A stretch of 64,000 nucleotides of DNA from CALLVY01 sp937899855. GTDB taxonomy: Bacteria > Bacteroidota > Bacteroidia > Chitinophagales > Saprospiraceae. Made by a program: the position numbers and the translations under genes. The notes below the pieces were generated by a model. The model worked only from the letters and a program-made list of their open reading frames with translations, was not told where the DNA came from and ran no database searches. The stretch's first letter is position 1, and the number at the start of each line of letters is the position of its first letter. Shown here one piece after another: positions 16,938 through 25,584 of the stretch. Location of the stretch: positions 7,533 to 71,532 of the forward strand of contig JBCBQC010000019.1 in NCBI GenBank assembly GCA_039820405.1, read 5' to 3'.

Positions 16938-17651
16938 TCAATTGCGTTTGCCGGGAAGCAGTTCCTGATTGAGCTGGGGAGGAGCCTGGGCAGAGTCGAC
17001 GGATCCTTGTCGAACGAGGACCAGCCCGATCAGGAGGAGGCTCTGGAGGAGGATGCTGAGGATGAGGTTGACGTTCCAAATTTCGAAGAGGATGTTTTGG
17101 TCATTGCGACGGAGAAAATCACTAAATAGGAAGATGAGCAGGGTGCCCATGTAGAAGACAAAAAGACCCGTGTTGATGAGGTGCAGGCCCGAGCGCTGGG
17201 GGGCCGCAATTTCTCCCAAGATGGAATTGTAGAAGTAGAGCAGCGCAAACAGGATGATGCTGGTGCTGCTAAAGGTTTTGGCGTAGCTGTTGAATTCAAA
17301 GGGGGCTTGGAGAAAGAGGGTATTGGCTACGATAAAAACAACTCCGGCCCCAAAGAACCACCGAAAGTAAGGGGGTAACCAGTAGGGCGACCGCAGCAGA
17401 CTGCGGTAGAACAGGCCGAGCAGCACAAACTCCAGTAGGGTGTAGAGGTGGAGCAGGGGCAGGTTGGGGATGCCGGCGCGCGCGAGGAAGTGGGCGATAA
17501 AATCGAGGGTGAGGTGCATGGTCAGAAAGGCGGCCAGGTAACGGAAGTAGGGGGGCAGGCGGTGACGATTCCAGGCGTAGTAGCCAATCGAAACGACCGT
17601 GATCAGCGTGGCGATATAGAAGAAATAATCTCGATAATCTATTTCGGTCAT
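16938..17651 (-). CDS. Polytopic membrane protein, unknown
   Basis: About 237 residues from the ATG at 17651; the open frame extends further but the upstream part is not protein-like. It shows about seven hydrophobic segments with Tyr/Phe-rich loops and an extended proline-rich C-terminal tail. I do not recognise the family. It lies 143 bp upstream of the sensor kinase gene on the same strand. Given the kinase's lack of a sensor domain, a sensory role is possible but inferred from position alone. Confidence 0.7.
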   Translation of the reverse strand: MTEIDYRDYFFYIATLITVVSIGYYAWNRHRLPPYFRYLAAFLTMHLTLDFIAHFLARAGIPNLPLLHLYTLLEFVLLGLFYRSLLRSPYWLPPYFRWFFGAGVVFIVANTLFLQAPFEFNSYAKTFSSTSIILFALLYFYNSILGEIAAPQRSGLHLINTGLFVFYMGTLLIFLFSDFLRRNDQNILFEIWNVNLILSILLQSLLLIGLVLVRQGSVDSAQAPPQLNQELLPGKRN

Positions 17652-17699
17652 GGTCACATTACAATAAGGAAAACCTGTCACTCTGAGTCTCCAACGACG

Positions 17700-17731
17700 A
17701 GAAGGAATTACAATCAAATGTAATTCCTTCT
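17700..17731 (-). terminator. Perfect 13-bp inverted repeat, likely terminator/attenuator
   Basis: AGAAGGAATTACA at 17700-17712 pairs perfectly with 17719-17731 across a 6-base loop. It sits between the lipoprotein stop (17778) and the membrane protein start (17651), both on the minus strand. There is no clear T run, so it may be an attenuator or a protein binding site instead. Confidence 0.55.
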
Positions 17732-17777
17732 GTCGGGATAACCATCAAATGGTCCACTTTTTTTGACGGGTAGGTAC

Positions 17778-18248
17778 TTATTTCGTCACCAGGCTGCCAC
17801 AGTCGGGCGGGCAGGGGTTGGACAGGTCATAGATGCGATCGTAGGGGGTTTTGGGATCGGTGTTGATCATGTCCTCCCCCTTGGAATTGACGCCGACGAG
17901 GATGAGTTTGTATTCGCCATTGGGTTCTTCTCCGAGGTAAAAGCGGGCGCTGTCCGCACCGGCCGAGACGACCTGTTGGAGGTCGATGATGGGCAGGGTA
18001 AAACCCTGGACCATGGGGAGGCTGGTGCTGCTGAAGACTTGCTCCCAACGCTTGGTCCAGTCCGAGGCGGTATCCAGGGGGATGGTGTCCTGGGGGGTGA
18101 TGGGGCCTTGGACGAGTTGGGCCTTCGCATCTTGGGAGGGGGCGGTGTTGAGCTTGGCGGCTTCGTCGGAATGGGTGCTGGGTTGGCAGGCCCAGCACAG
18201 CAGTAGGGCAACGAGCAGTGTGGCGGATGACAATAATCGCGTTTTCAT
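17778..18248 (-). CDS. Hypothetical lipoprotein
   Basis: A 156-residue predicted lipoprotein from the ATG at 18248, with lipobox CWAC. The mature region is mixed alpha/beta with no recognised motif, and ends NPCPPDCGSLVTK with two Cys close to the C-terminus. The open frame continues 25 codons upstream of the chosen start, but the signal peptide fixes it. Confidence 0.72.
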   Translation of the reverse strand: MKTRLLSSATLLVALLLCWACQPSTHSDEAAKLNTAPSQDAKAQLVQGPITPQDTIPLDTASDWTKRWEQVFSSTSLPMVQGFTLPIIDLQQVVSAGADSARFYLGEEPNGEYKLILVGVNSKGEDMINTDPKTPYDRIYDLSNPCPPDCGSLVTK

Positions 18249-18918
18249 GAATTTTGTTTTATGTGGTATTGAAAAAAGATAACGCAGTGGGTTTGGCAAA
18301 GGCACTGTTCGCGGGACCAACATCGGTTAGGAGAGGGACTGGGCTTGTTGCGAGGTCTAACAATATTACACAACGATCGGGGATTTCCCTAATAAACAAT
18401 TTACCCACAAACAAAACGGGTAAAAACACCTACCCAAAATGAGTAAATTCCTCCGATTTGGGATTCGGGTATTTCTTCTCTAGTTCGGCACCGGGGATTG
18501 CCGCATCTTTGTATCGAAAGTAAATACCAAGGAAAAAGTATTGGTATAACCCCAAAAAACACTTTGTACATTCAGTTGGTCCCCCTGCGTGTCTCCTACC
18601 GTTTATCGGATGGACCAGCACCAAGATATTCCCACCACTCGGAAACGTTCGGTGGTGGGTACCATTCAGGAAAGCCTTGTAAAGGTGCTACCCGCCATGG
18701 GGCGAGGTAAGGCGAACGCCCTATCTCCAACCAGTAGTGGCCCTCCGAAAGTTCCCGGCGAAAACAATGGTTCTTCAACAGTCCGGCGGGTAGTCTTTTT
18801 TCCCAACTTCCAGTCTTTATGCCTTTAACGAATTGTAAAAAATAGCCATATCATTTCTCCAAAAGCTCACTGCAATTTTTATCTTTAGGCATTATCTAAC
18901 CTCAAATACCTATCTAAC
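18249..18918. other. 670-bp intergenic region with inverted repeat and promoter-like element
   Basis: No gene is supported. It holds TTTACCC-N11-GGGTAAA (18400-18424) followed at once by TACCCAAAATGAGTAAA (18431-18446), a cluster that could be an operator. Ahead of the first collar gene a TATCTTTA element (18880-18887) is one base from the TAnnTTTG consensus. The leader TCTAACCTCAAA (18894 onward) recurs before the second collar gene. Confidence 0.5.
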
Positions 18919-19476
18919 ATGGAACCTTTCATCGGTCAAATCATGATGTTTGGCGGTAACTTTGCGCCCCGTGGTTGGGCACTGTGCAATGGACAACTGC
19001 TTCCCATCAACCAGAACCAAGCCCTTTTCTCCATCCTCGGTACCACCTACGGTGGCGATGGCCGGACCACCTTCCAACTACCCGACCTCCGCGGACGCTA
19101 CGCCATGCACGCCGGTCGTGGCCCCGGGCTATCGCAACGCAACCTCGGAGCAGAATTCGGTAGCGAAACCAATACCCTCAACGTCAACCAACTGCCCTCC
19201 CACAACCACCTCGGCCAAATCACGGGTAACATCTTTATGCCGGTATCCGCCAATCCCCCCGACACCGACTCGCCCAATGCGGCTTACCTGACGCAGCAAG
19301 CCGACGACTTTTACCACACCTCCCCCAGCCCCAACGAATTTGCGGGACCGACCACCAACGACCTGTCGGCGCAAATTGGCAATACGGGAGCCAACCAATC
19401 GATCAACAACATCCAACCCACCCAAGTGGTCAACTACATCATCGCACTCCAGGGCATCTTCCCCTCGCGCAGCTAG
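18919..19476 (+). CDS. Tail-collar domain protein (microcystin-dependent-protein-like), copy 1
   Basis: A 185-residue protein with the tail-collar signature: N-terminal GNFAPRGWALCNGQLLPI, then ILGTTYGGDGRTTFQLPDLRGR, and a C-terminal NYIIALQGIFPSRS. In phages this domain lies at the tail-fibre tip. Free-standing bacterial copies such as MdpB occur in clusters, with little known about their function. There is no signal peptide and no phage gene near it. The next gene is a close paralogue, about 80 bp downstream, with a matching leader sequence. Confidence 0.9.
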   Translation: MEPFIGQIMMFGGNFAPRGWALCNGQLLPINQNQALFSILGTTYGGDGRTTFQLPDLRGRYAMHAGRGPGLSQRNLGAEFGSETNTLNVNQLPSHNHLGQITGNIFMPVSANPPDTDSPNAAYLTQQADDFYHTSPSPNEFAGPTTNDLSAQIGNTGANQSINNIQPTQVVNYIIALQGIFPSRS

Positions 19477-19555
19477 TAGCCGATTGCTTTTGTAATTCGA
19501 CCGGACGCCCCCCTTGGCGCACCGGTATTCTCTAACCTCAAAATGTCTCAGATAT

Positions 19556-20113
19556 ATGAACCCCTTAATCGGTGAAATCATACTCTTTGCTGGCAATTTT
19601 GCCCCCCGAGGCTGGGCCCTCTGTGATGGACAGCTACTATCCATCGCGTCCAATACCGCCCTCTTTTCCATCCTCGGCACCACCTACGGTGGCGATGGCC
19701 GCACCACCTTCCAACTGCCCGACCTCCGCGGACGCGTACCCGCCCACTCCGGTACGGGCCCCGGCCTGTCCACCTACCGCTTAGGAGCGAGCTTTGGCAC
19801 GGAGACCAATACCATGAATATCCTCCAAATGCCCTCCCACAATCACAGCGCCAGCCTGACCGGAAACGTCAGAACGCCCGTATCCGCCAATCCGCCCGAT
19901 ACGGATTCGCCCAATGGCAGTTACCTGACCCAACAAGCCGACGACTTTTACCACACCTCCCCCAGCCCCAATGAGTTTGGGGGGGCCCTCGTTCACAACC
20001 TCCAACTGAACGTCGGACTCACCGGAGGCAATCAATCCATCAACAACATGGCTCCCGTTCAGTGCGTCAATTACATCATTGCCCTCCAAGGTATCTTCCC
20101 TTCGCGCAGCTAG
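19556..20113 (+). CDS. Tail-collar domain protein, copy 2
   Basis: A 185-residue paralogue of the preceding gene, equal in length and with long stretches of identity (SILGTTYGGDGRTTFQLPDL and SANPPDTDSPNG-like blocks). The differences are concentrated around residues 60-85 and 135-160. The ATG at 19556 is chosen because it matches the copy 1 start; the frame is open 14 codons further up. A strong terminator follows. The pair arose by tandem duplication; many relatives carry three copies, and I see no third here. Confidence 0.9.
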   Translation: MNPLIGEIILFAGNFAPRGWALCDGQLLSIASNTALFSILGTTYGGDGRTTFQLPDLRGRVPAHSGTGPGLSTYRLGASFGTETNTMNILQMPSHNHSASLTGNVRTPVSANPPDTDSPNGSYLTQQADDFYHTSPSPNEFGGALVHNLQLNVGLTGGNQSINNMAPVQCVNYIIALQGIFPSRS

Positions 20114-20142
20114 GGAAGCCCTGACTTAAGGATTATTTAATG

Positions 20143-20200
20143 CTAAACCAGCAAGGGAAAGGGCCCTCCCTTTCTTTTGTTGGTTTAGTTTTTCTTATTT
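20143..20200 (+). terminator. Rho-independent terminator
   Basis: A long stem 20143-20188 (CTAAACCA...TGGTTTAG with GGGAAAGGG opposite CCCTTTC) followed by TTTTTCTTATTTT. It ends the collar gene pair. Confidence 0.9.
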
Positions 20201-20291
20201 TAGCCCCGATCAAAAACTGCTAGAGGGAACACAACTAACTACGGTATCCTCTCGCTTTCCTTTGTTACAAAAAAATTTAAATCGACCAGTT

Positions 20292-21587
20292 ATGAACCCA
20301 CTCTACCCCTCCTGGCTCCTCTGTAGCCTCTTTTTGTTTTTCCTGAGCGCGCCCAGCTTCGCCCAAACCATCCTCTGGCAGGAGGATTTTGAAACCGACG
20401 GCAACGGATCGCGCTACAACTCCACCAACGAATTCAACGATGGTACTAATGACCACTTCCAGCGTACCGACGGTAGCGACATCAGCACCTCGGGCGGTGC
20501 CTACAGTGGCCAGAACGGCACCTTCTACTTCGCTTGCGAAGATACTGACGATACCGGTAGCGGCGCCGACGGCAACGACTACAAGGCCATCTCCTTTAAC
20601 CAGATCAACTCCACCGGTTGGACCAACCTACAGTTTCTCGGACTCTTCGCCAAGGGCAACAGCACCAACTACGATTACGTCGATGGGGTCATTGTATCCT
20701 ACAGCATCGACGGAGGCAGCTTTATCCAGGCCCTGAAATTCCGCTACGTCAATGGCCAAAACGACGCCTTTAACGAGAACCTGGTTCTGCTCAATACCAT
20801 CGACCAGAACTGTCTGATGAGTGCGCCCAACGGGGGCTTTATGAGCAGTGTCGACTGCGACACGGAGGTGCCCTTTCCCTTTACCAACACGGGAGGCGCC
20901 CTGAGCACCGTTTTTACGACCTTTAGCTTTAGCATTCCCGACGGTACGACGACCATCGACGTCCTCATTGAGGTGACGATGGATTCGGGTAGCGAAGAAT
21001 TTGCCTTCGATAATTTCCGCATCCAGGGAACGGCCCCACCGGCGCCCGTGGAATTGATGAGCTTCGTTGGCGAACGCCAGGACGACGCGGTGGCCCTCAA
21101 CTGGGAAACCGCTACCGAAACCAACAACGACCACTTTATGGTGGAGCGCAGTGTGGACGGTAAAAACTTTAGCGCCATCGGTAAGGTGGCGGGGGCTTTT
21201 ACCGCTTACAGCAACCAGAACTACGATTTTGAAGATGCCAATCCGCCCCAGGCCCCCGAGCTGTTTTACCGCCTCCGCCAGGTGGACATCGATGGGGCCT
21301 TTACCTTTAGCGAGGTAATCAATATCGAGGGCTGGGCCATTAAGGAGGGCTTTGAGCTGTTCCCCAACCCGGCGACGACCAACGTGGTCCTCCAACCCGC
21401 CGAAGCTTTCCGGGAGGAAGCCACGCTGGAGGTCTTTGACATCTTCGGTCGGCTCTTGCGCAGCGAGGTGCTCGCTCCCGATCAGCCCTATTACGACCTC
21501 AACGTCAACGCGCTGCCCCAGGGCAGTTACTTAATTTCGGTACGTACCGTGGGCAGCCAGTACAGCCAGTTTTTGGTGCGGCAGTAA
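20292..21587 (+). CDS. Secreted protein with T9SS type A sorting domain
   Basis: A 431-residue secreted protein from the ATG at 20292, with a signal peptide ending APSFAQ. The N-terminal 230 residues form a beta-sandwich-like domain rich in Asp, Asn and Gly, suggesting calcium-bound loops. A fibronectin-like segment (VALNWETATETNNDHF) follows, then the sorting domain FELFPNPATTNVVL to the end (FLVRQ). The family should be exported by T9SS and anchored or released at the cell surface. Specific activity is unknown. It is flanked by terminators on both sides, so it is a single-gene unit. Confidence 0.85.
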   Translation: MNPLYPSWLLCSLFLFFLSAPSFAQTILWQEDFETDGNGSRYNSTNEFNDGTNDHFQRTDGSDISTSGGAYSGQNGTFYFACEDTDDTGSGADGNDYKAISFNQINSTGWTNLQFLGLFAKGNSTNYDYVDGVIVSYSIDGGSFIQALKFRYVNGQNDAFNENLVLLNTIDQNCLMSAPNGGFMSSVDCDTEVPFPFTNTGGALSTVFTTFSFSIPDGTTTIDVLIEVTMDSGSEEFAFDNFRIQGTAPPAPVELMSFVGERQDDAVALNWETATETNNDHFMVERSVDGKNFSAIGKVAGAFTAYSNQNYDFEDANPPQAPELFYRLRQVDIDGAFTFSEVINIEGWAIKEGFELFPNPATTNVVLQPAEAFREEATLEVFDIFGRLLRSEVLAPDQPYYDLNVNALPQGSYLISVRTVGSQYSQFLVRQ

Positions 21588-21608
21588 TCCGTTGCGCCCC
21601 GACTACCG

Positions 21609-21662
21609 AGCCCCGGCCGGGTCTTCTGCGGAAGACTGGGCCGGGGCTTTTGCGTTTTTTTT
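21609..21662 (+). terminator. Rho-independent terminator
   Basis: Stem 21609-21648 (AGCCCCGGCC...GGCCGGGGCT with GTCTTC/GAAGAC) followed by TTTTGCGTTTTTTTT. It separates the T9SS cargo from the transporter. Confidence 0.92.
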
Positions 21663-21687
21663 ACTAGTTTGTGGTAAAACCAACACC

Positions 21688-23037
21688 ATGCCCGAACGCC
21701 CGCCCCTCTCCGTCAAAATCATCTACGCTCTGGGTCAGCTCGGCTGGTCCCTCACCAGCTTTGGCGCGGCCAATCTGTTGATTTACTTTTACTTCCCCCC
21801 GGAGGTGGGTGAAGGGGCCGGCATTTTCCCCACCTACGTTTACCAAGGCGCCCTCTTTGGCATCATCGCCGTGCTGGGGCTGATCACCTCGGGCGGCCGC
21901 CTCTTCGATGCCGTCACCGATCCCCTGATTGCGAGCTGGACGGACCGAAACCAATCCCGGCTGGGCAAGCGGCGGATTTTCCTGGCCGGTGCCGCCTTTC
22001 CCTTTGCCCTCTTTTCGGTACTCATCTTCTACCCCATCAGCACCGACACCAGCACCAATACCTGGTGGTTGATCTTTACCATCTTCGTCTTTTTCCTCTT
22101 TATGACCCTCTACACGGTGCCCTACACCGCCCTGATCAGCGAACTGGGCCACCACGAGTCGGACCGCATGCTCCTCAGCACCCTGCTCTCCGTCACCTGG
22201 GCCCTGGGCTTTTTGATTGGCAATTCGGCCTACGCCATTCAGGGAATGCTCGAAAGCAGCTACAGCGCCACCGAAGCCTTCCAGATCGCCATCGCCGCCT
22301 TTGCCCTCATCGGTCTGCTGTTTATGTTGGTCCCAGTTTTTTTCCTCGACGAGCGGCGCTACGCCCGGCAAAAAGTCACCGAAATCAGTGCCTTTTCTTC
22401 GCTCGGTAAAGTCTTTGGCAACCGCAACTTTCGCTTCTTCAGCTTTTCCGACCTGCTCTACTGGATCGCCCTCACCTTTATCCAACTGGGCGTGAGCTTT
22501 TACATTACCATCCTGCTGGGGATGGACAAATCCTTCGCCACCCTCTTTATGACGATTGGCTTTTTCGCCAGCTTCCTGCTCTACGCGCCGATCAACTGGC
22601 TGGTGCGCCGCTGGGGCAAGCGACGGGTGCTACTCAGCGCCTTCGTGGTCTTTAGTGCAGTATTTGGCCTGACCTACGGCGTGGCCTGGCTGCCGCTGCC
22701 CAAGCTGTTCTTTTTCTACGCCCTGGCCCTCTTGTCGGCCTTTCCCCTGGCTGCCTTCGGCATCATCCCCAACGCCATCGTTGCCGACATCGTCTACCAG
22801 CACGAACGGCAATCGGGCGAGCAACTGGCGGGCATGTTTTACGGAGCCCGCAATTTTATGATGAAAATGGGCATTACCCTCGCCAATTTGATTTTTCCCT
22901 CCCTGCTCCTGTGGGGCAAAAGCGCGGACAATCCGACGGGGGTCCAATTGTCGGCCCTCGCGGCGGTCCTGTTTTGCCTGGCGGGCTACGCCCTCTTCCG
23001 CAGCTACCGCGAGACGCCCGCGGCTAGCGCCGCCTGA
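21688..23037 (+). CDS. GPH-type (MFS_2) sugar/cation symporter
   Basis: A 449-residue transporter from the ATG at 21688. About 12 transmembrane segments are visible. The loop motif DRNQSRLGKRRIFL, between helices 2 and 3, and YTALISELGHHESDR place it in the glycoside-pentoside-hexuronide family related to melibiose carriers. It would import a sugar or glycoside with Na+ or H+. The substrate is unknown; no glycoside hydrolase is adjacent. The GT-C glycosyltransferase follows 32 bp downstream. Confidence 0.88.
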   Translation: MPERPPLSVKIIYALGQLGWSLTSFGAANLLIYFYFPPEVGEGAGIFPTYVYQGALFGIIAVLGLITSGGRLFDAVTDPLIASWTDRNQSRLGKRRIFLAGAAFPFALFSVLIFYPISTDTSTNTWWLIFTIFVFFLFMTLYTVPYTALISELGHHESDRMLLSTLLSVTWALGFLIGNSAYAIQGMLESSYSATEAFQIAIAAFALIGLLFMLVPVFFLDERRYARQKVTEISAFSSLGKVFGNRNFRFFSFSDLLYWIALTFIQLGVSFYITILLGMDKSFATLFMTIGFFASFLLYAPINWLVRRWGKRRVLLSAFVVFSAVFGLTYGVAWLPLPKLFFFYALALLSAFPLAAFGIIPNAIVADIVYQHERQSGEQLAGMFYGARNFMMKMGITLANLIFPSLLLWGKSADNPTGVQLSALAAVLFCLAGYALFRSYRETPAASAA

Positions 23038-23069
23038 GCAAGGTCCAAAAAAGTGCTACCTTTGATCCT

Positions 23070-24335
23070 GTGAAAATACCCTGGTTCCCAAGGTGGAAGC
23101 CAAGCTCCCCGCTCCACTGGGCTTGGTACTGGCTCGGCTACGCCCTCCTGCTGGGGCTACTCGTCTACTGGCTGCCCGAAGACAGCCACGGGGATCGGTG
23201 GTACTGGATGCACTGGACGCGCTACTGCTTCGAGCACGAGCTGGGCAGCATCTATTCCTTCCGCATCGACGGCCACGTGCTCACCAATTACCATCCGCTG
23301 TACCTGCACTTCCTCAACGCCTTCAGTGGTTTTTTTAGCGACTGGGACACGCTCTACGCCAATTTGTACCGCATCAAAATCTTTGCCCTGGGCTTTGACT
23401 TTCTCGGGGCCCTGGCCCTCTTTCTGATCCTGCCCCGCGAGCAACGGCGCCCCTGGCTGCCCCTCTTCCTGCTGCTCAACCTCGCCTACCTCTACAACAG
23501 CATCGTCTGGGGCCAAATCGATTCGGTCTTTACCGTGTGGAGCCTGCTGGCCCTGATTTTTGGCCTGCGCCAACGCCCGGATTGGGCCATCGTTTGCTAC
23601 CTCCTGGCGCTCAATACCAAACTCCAGTCCATCATCTTTTTACCCCTGGTGGGCCTGGTATTGTTGCCCAGTTTGCGTTTGCAATGGCGCCGGGTAGGCT
23701 GGGGACTCTTGACGGCAGGACTGGTCCAGTTGCTGTTGCTCTGGCCCTTTATTCGGGCGGGGCAGCTCCCGGTCATGTGGCAGACCCTCACTACGGGCTC
23801 GGTCGATCTGTACCCCCGCACCTCACTCAGTGCCTTCAATTTTTGGTACCTGTTTTTTGGCGACAATACCCTCTTCGTATCCGATCGCGAGTACTGGGGA
23901 GGCTGGACTTACAAACAGTGGGGGCTGCTGCTGTTTTGCCTGTCCAGTGCCCTCTCTCTCCTACCCTTGGCGCTGCGCAGTCTGGCCTGTACCTGGCGGG
24001 GGGAGGCCCTCGCTGAGGACAGCGCCGAATTGGTTTTTCTGACGGCTTGTCTGGTGGCGGTGGGCTTTTTTTATTTCAACACCCAAATGCACGAGCGCTA
24101 TTCCCATCCCGCCCTGCTGATGGCTTTTTACTACGGCGCGCTCCGGGGGCGCTACCTCCTTTACCTCCTCCTCTCCCTGGCTTACTTCCTCAACCTCGAA
24201 CGGGTCATGCAGGCCTTCGAGTGGGATTATCGGAGCCTTTGGTTTCAGCCCGAGGGCGTGGCCCTCCTCTTTGGGCTCGTCCTGCTGCTGGGACTCGGGG
24301 CCCTGTACCGACCGCGGGGGCCAGACCGCCATTGA
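23070..24335 (+). CDS. GT-C fold glycosyltransferase (mannosyltransferase-like)
   Basis: A 421-residue polytopic protein starting at a GTG at 23070. About ten transmembrane segments alternate with short loops. Motifs typical of PIG-M/Alg6-like GT-C enzymes are present: WYW/HWTRYCFE near the N-terminus, NSIVWGQIDSVFT, and NTQMHERYSHPALL. Such enzymes add a sugar from a polyprenyl-phosphate donor to a lipid-linked acceptor on the outer face of the inner membrane. A TACCTTTG element lies six bases upstream of the GTG, so the message may have almost no leader. Donor and acceptor are unknown. Confidence 0.82.
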   Translation: MKIPWFPRWKPSSPLHWAWYWLGYALLLGLLVYWLPEDSHGDRWYWMHWTRYCFEHELGSIYSFRIDGHVLTNYHPLYLHFLNAFSGFFSDWDTLYANLYRIKIFALGFDFLGALALFLILPREQRRPWLPLFLLLNLAYLYNSIVWGQIDSVFTVWSLLALIFGLRQRPDWAIVCYLLALNTKLQSIIFLPLVGLVLLPSLRLQWRRVGWGLLTAGLVQLLLLWPFIRAGQLPVMWQTLTTGSVDLYPRTSLSAFNFWYLFFGDNTLFVSDREYWGGWTYKQWGLLLFCLSSALSLLPLALRSLACTWRGEALAEDSAELVFLTACLVAVGFFYFNTQMHERYSHPALLMAFYYGALRGRYLLYLLLSLAYFLNLERVMQAFEWDYRSLWFQPEGVALLFGLVLLLGLGALYRPRGPDRH

Positions 24336-24381
24336 CAGCAGGGGCGGGACTAAGCTTTTTCCATCAAAACGGCCTCCCCAC

Positions 24382-24420
24382 ATCTAACGAATGACGGCTC
24401 GTTAGATCTAATGGTTTTTT
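24382..24420 (+). terminator. Rho-independent terminator
   Basis: A perfect 9-bp stem ATCTAACGA/TCGTTAGAT (24382-24407, 8-base loop) followed by TTTTTT at 24415-24420. It ends the transporter/glycosyltransferase unit. Confidence 0.88.
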
Positions 24421-24501
24421 CCAACAGCAGAACATTAGCGGCCCCAACCGTCTTAGCAGCGTAGTGCCAACGACTATCTTACCTTCCAAACCCAGCGCTA
24501 C

Positions 24502-25584
24502 ATGACCTTCCGACTCCTCGCCCAACGCGTCCGCGAACACCTCCACAATCATCAAATCCAGGCCGCCATCCACCTCCTCGACCACATGCTGGTCAACCAT
24601 CCCACGGAGCGGGAACACCTCCCCTACCGAGATTTATTAAAAAGGATCGCAACCGGACAAGTCCCGTGGGAACCGACGGAGATCGAGGCGCTCCTCCTGG
24701 ACATCGTCCGGGAGGTAGAGCGGGAGGAGATCAAACGGACTCGTCTTTACCTGCACTACGAAGGCCCTCACGATGGTCCGGGCAGCTCCTTTGCCCGTAG
24801 CCTCCAACGCAGCCTCCGCTCCCATCAATTTCCCGTCTTTTCCACCCTCGAAAATTGGTCCGCCACGCCCCACCAACGGAACGCCGAATTGGAGCGGACC
24901 CATTACCTACTGCTCCTCCTCCCACCAAGGCCCAAGATCAGTCCGACCCTCCAGCAGGTACTCCAATCCGCCAACCGGGGCTTCCGAACTAAGGGGCGGC
25001 CCCAAATCATTCCCATCCGGCTGGCCTGGCCCGTGACCACCCGCCCCCCGGCAGCGCTCCGATCGCTGTTTCGGGACCACCACCCCCTCGATTGGCAAGC
25101 CCCCCTCCATACCCCCCCTACCGTCGATCGCATCCTGGACCTCCTCTACCTTCGCCAACCCTTGTCCCCAACCACCTCTCCGACCATCGAACTCCCCCCG
25201 CCTCCAAAAACATCCGCCAGCCAACGACCCTGGCTGGGCCCCTGGTCTTTACTCCTACTCCCCCCCCTAGTCTTGGGCTGTTGCCTCCTCTTCTTCGATC
25301 AGTCGGTAGGCGCAGCAGCACCCCTCTCCCCGCCCCCAAACGAGCGAGCCAAAGGCGAACTGGTCCGGTGGCTGACGACCGACGACCCCACCGCCCTCGG
25401 CAACTTCCTCCCCCTGGCCGATACCCTGGTACTGTTCGTCAACCGGGTGGCGATTCAGGAGGATTGTGGCAGTATGGATCAAAGGCTGCGGGAGCTAAAA
25501 CGGACTACCGCTGGCCTCCGAGTTGATGCGCTACGGTGGGAGCACCAACGCATCGTACACATCCAACTCCTTACTGAGGAATAG
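24502..25584 (+). CDS. EAD-like plus TIR/SEFIR-like membrane-anchored protein, putative conflict-system component
   Basis: A 360-residue protein with three visible parts. Residues 3-72 form a helical domain with the pattern of effector-associated domain 11 (REHLHNHQIQAAIHLLDHML, then IEALLLDIVREVE). Residues 81-215 look like a TIR/SEFIR fold: first strand RLYLHYEG, an Asp-Gly loop, a helix with LQRSLRSHQFPVFS, then AELERTHYLLLLLPP and a last strand PQIIPIRLAW. The usual catalytic Glu position in the helix after ISPT appears replaced by Val/Gln, so NADase activity is doubtful. A proline-rich linker (220-242) and one transmembrane helix (244-265) lead to an 85-residue C-terminal domain I do not recognise. 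EAD and TIR domains are known parts of bacterial immunity systems. The domain calls are by eye. Confidence 0.6.
   Translation: MTFRLLAQRVREHLHNHQIQAAIHLLDHMLVNHPTEREHLPYRDLLKRIATGQVPWEPTEIEALLLDIVREVEREEIKRTRLYLHYEGPHDGPGSSFARSLQRSLRSHQFPVFSTLENWSATPHQRNAELERTHYLLLLLPPRPKISPTLQQVLQSANRGFRTKGRPQIIPIRLAWPVTTRPPAALRSLFRDHHPLDWQAPLHTPPTVDRILDLLYLRQPLSPTTSPTIELPPPPKTSASQRPWLGPWSLLLLPPLVLGCCLLFFDQSVGAAAPLSPPPNERAKGELVRWLTTDDPTALGNFLPLADTLVLFVNRVAIQEDCGSMDQRLRELKRTTAGLRVDALRWEHQRIVHIQLLTEE

Noticed and set aside
18919..20113. A prophage remnant signalled by tail-collar domains
   Set aside because: No other phage gene (integrase, terminase, capsid, lysin) lies nearby; free-standing collar proteins are common in this phylum.
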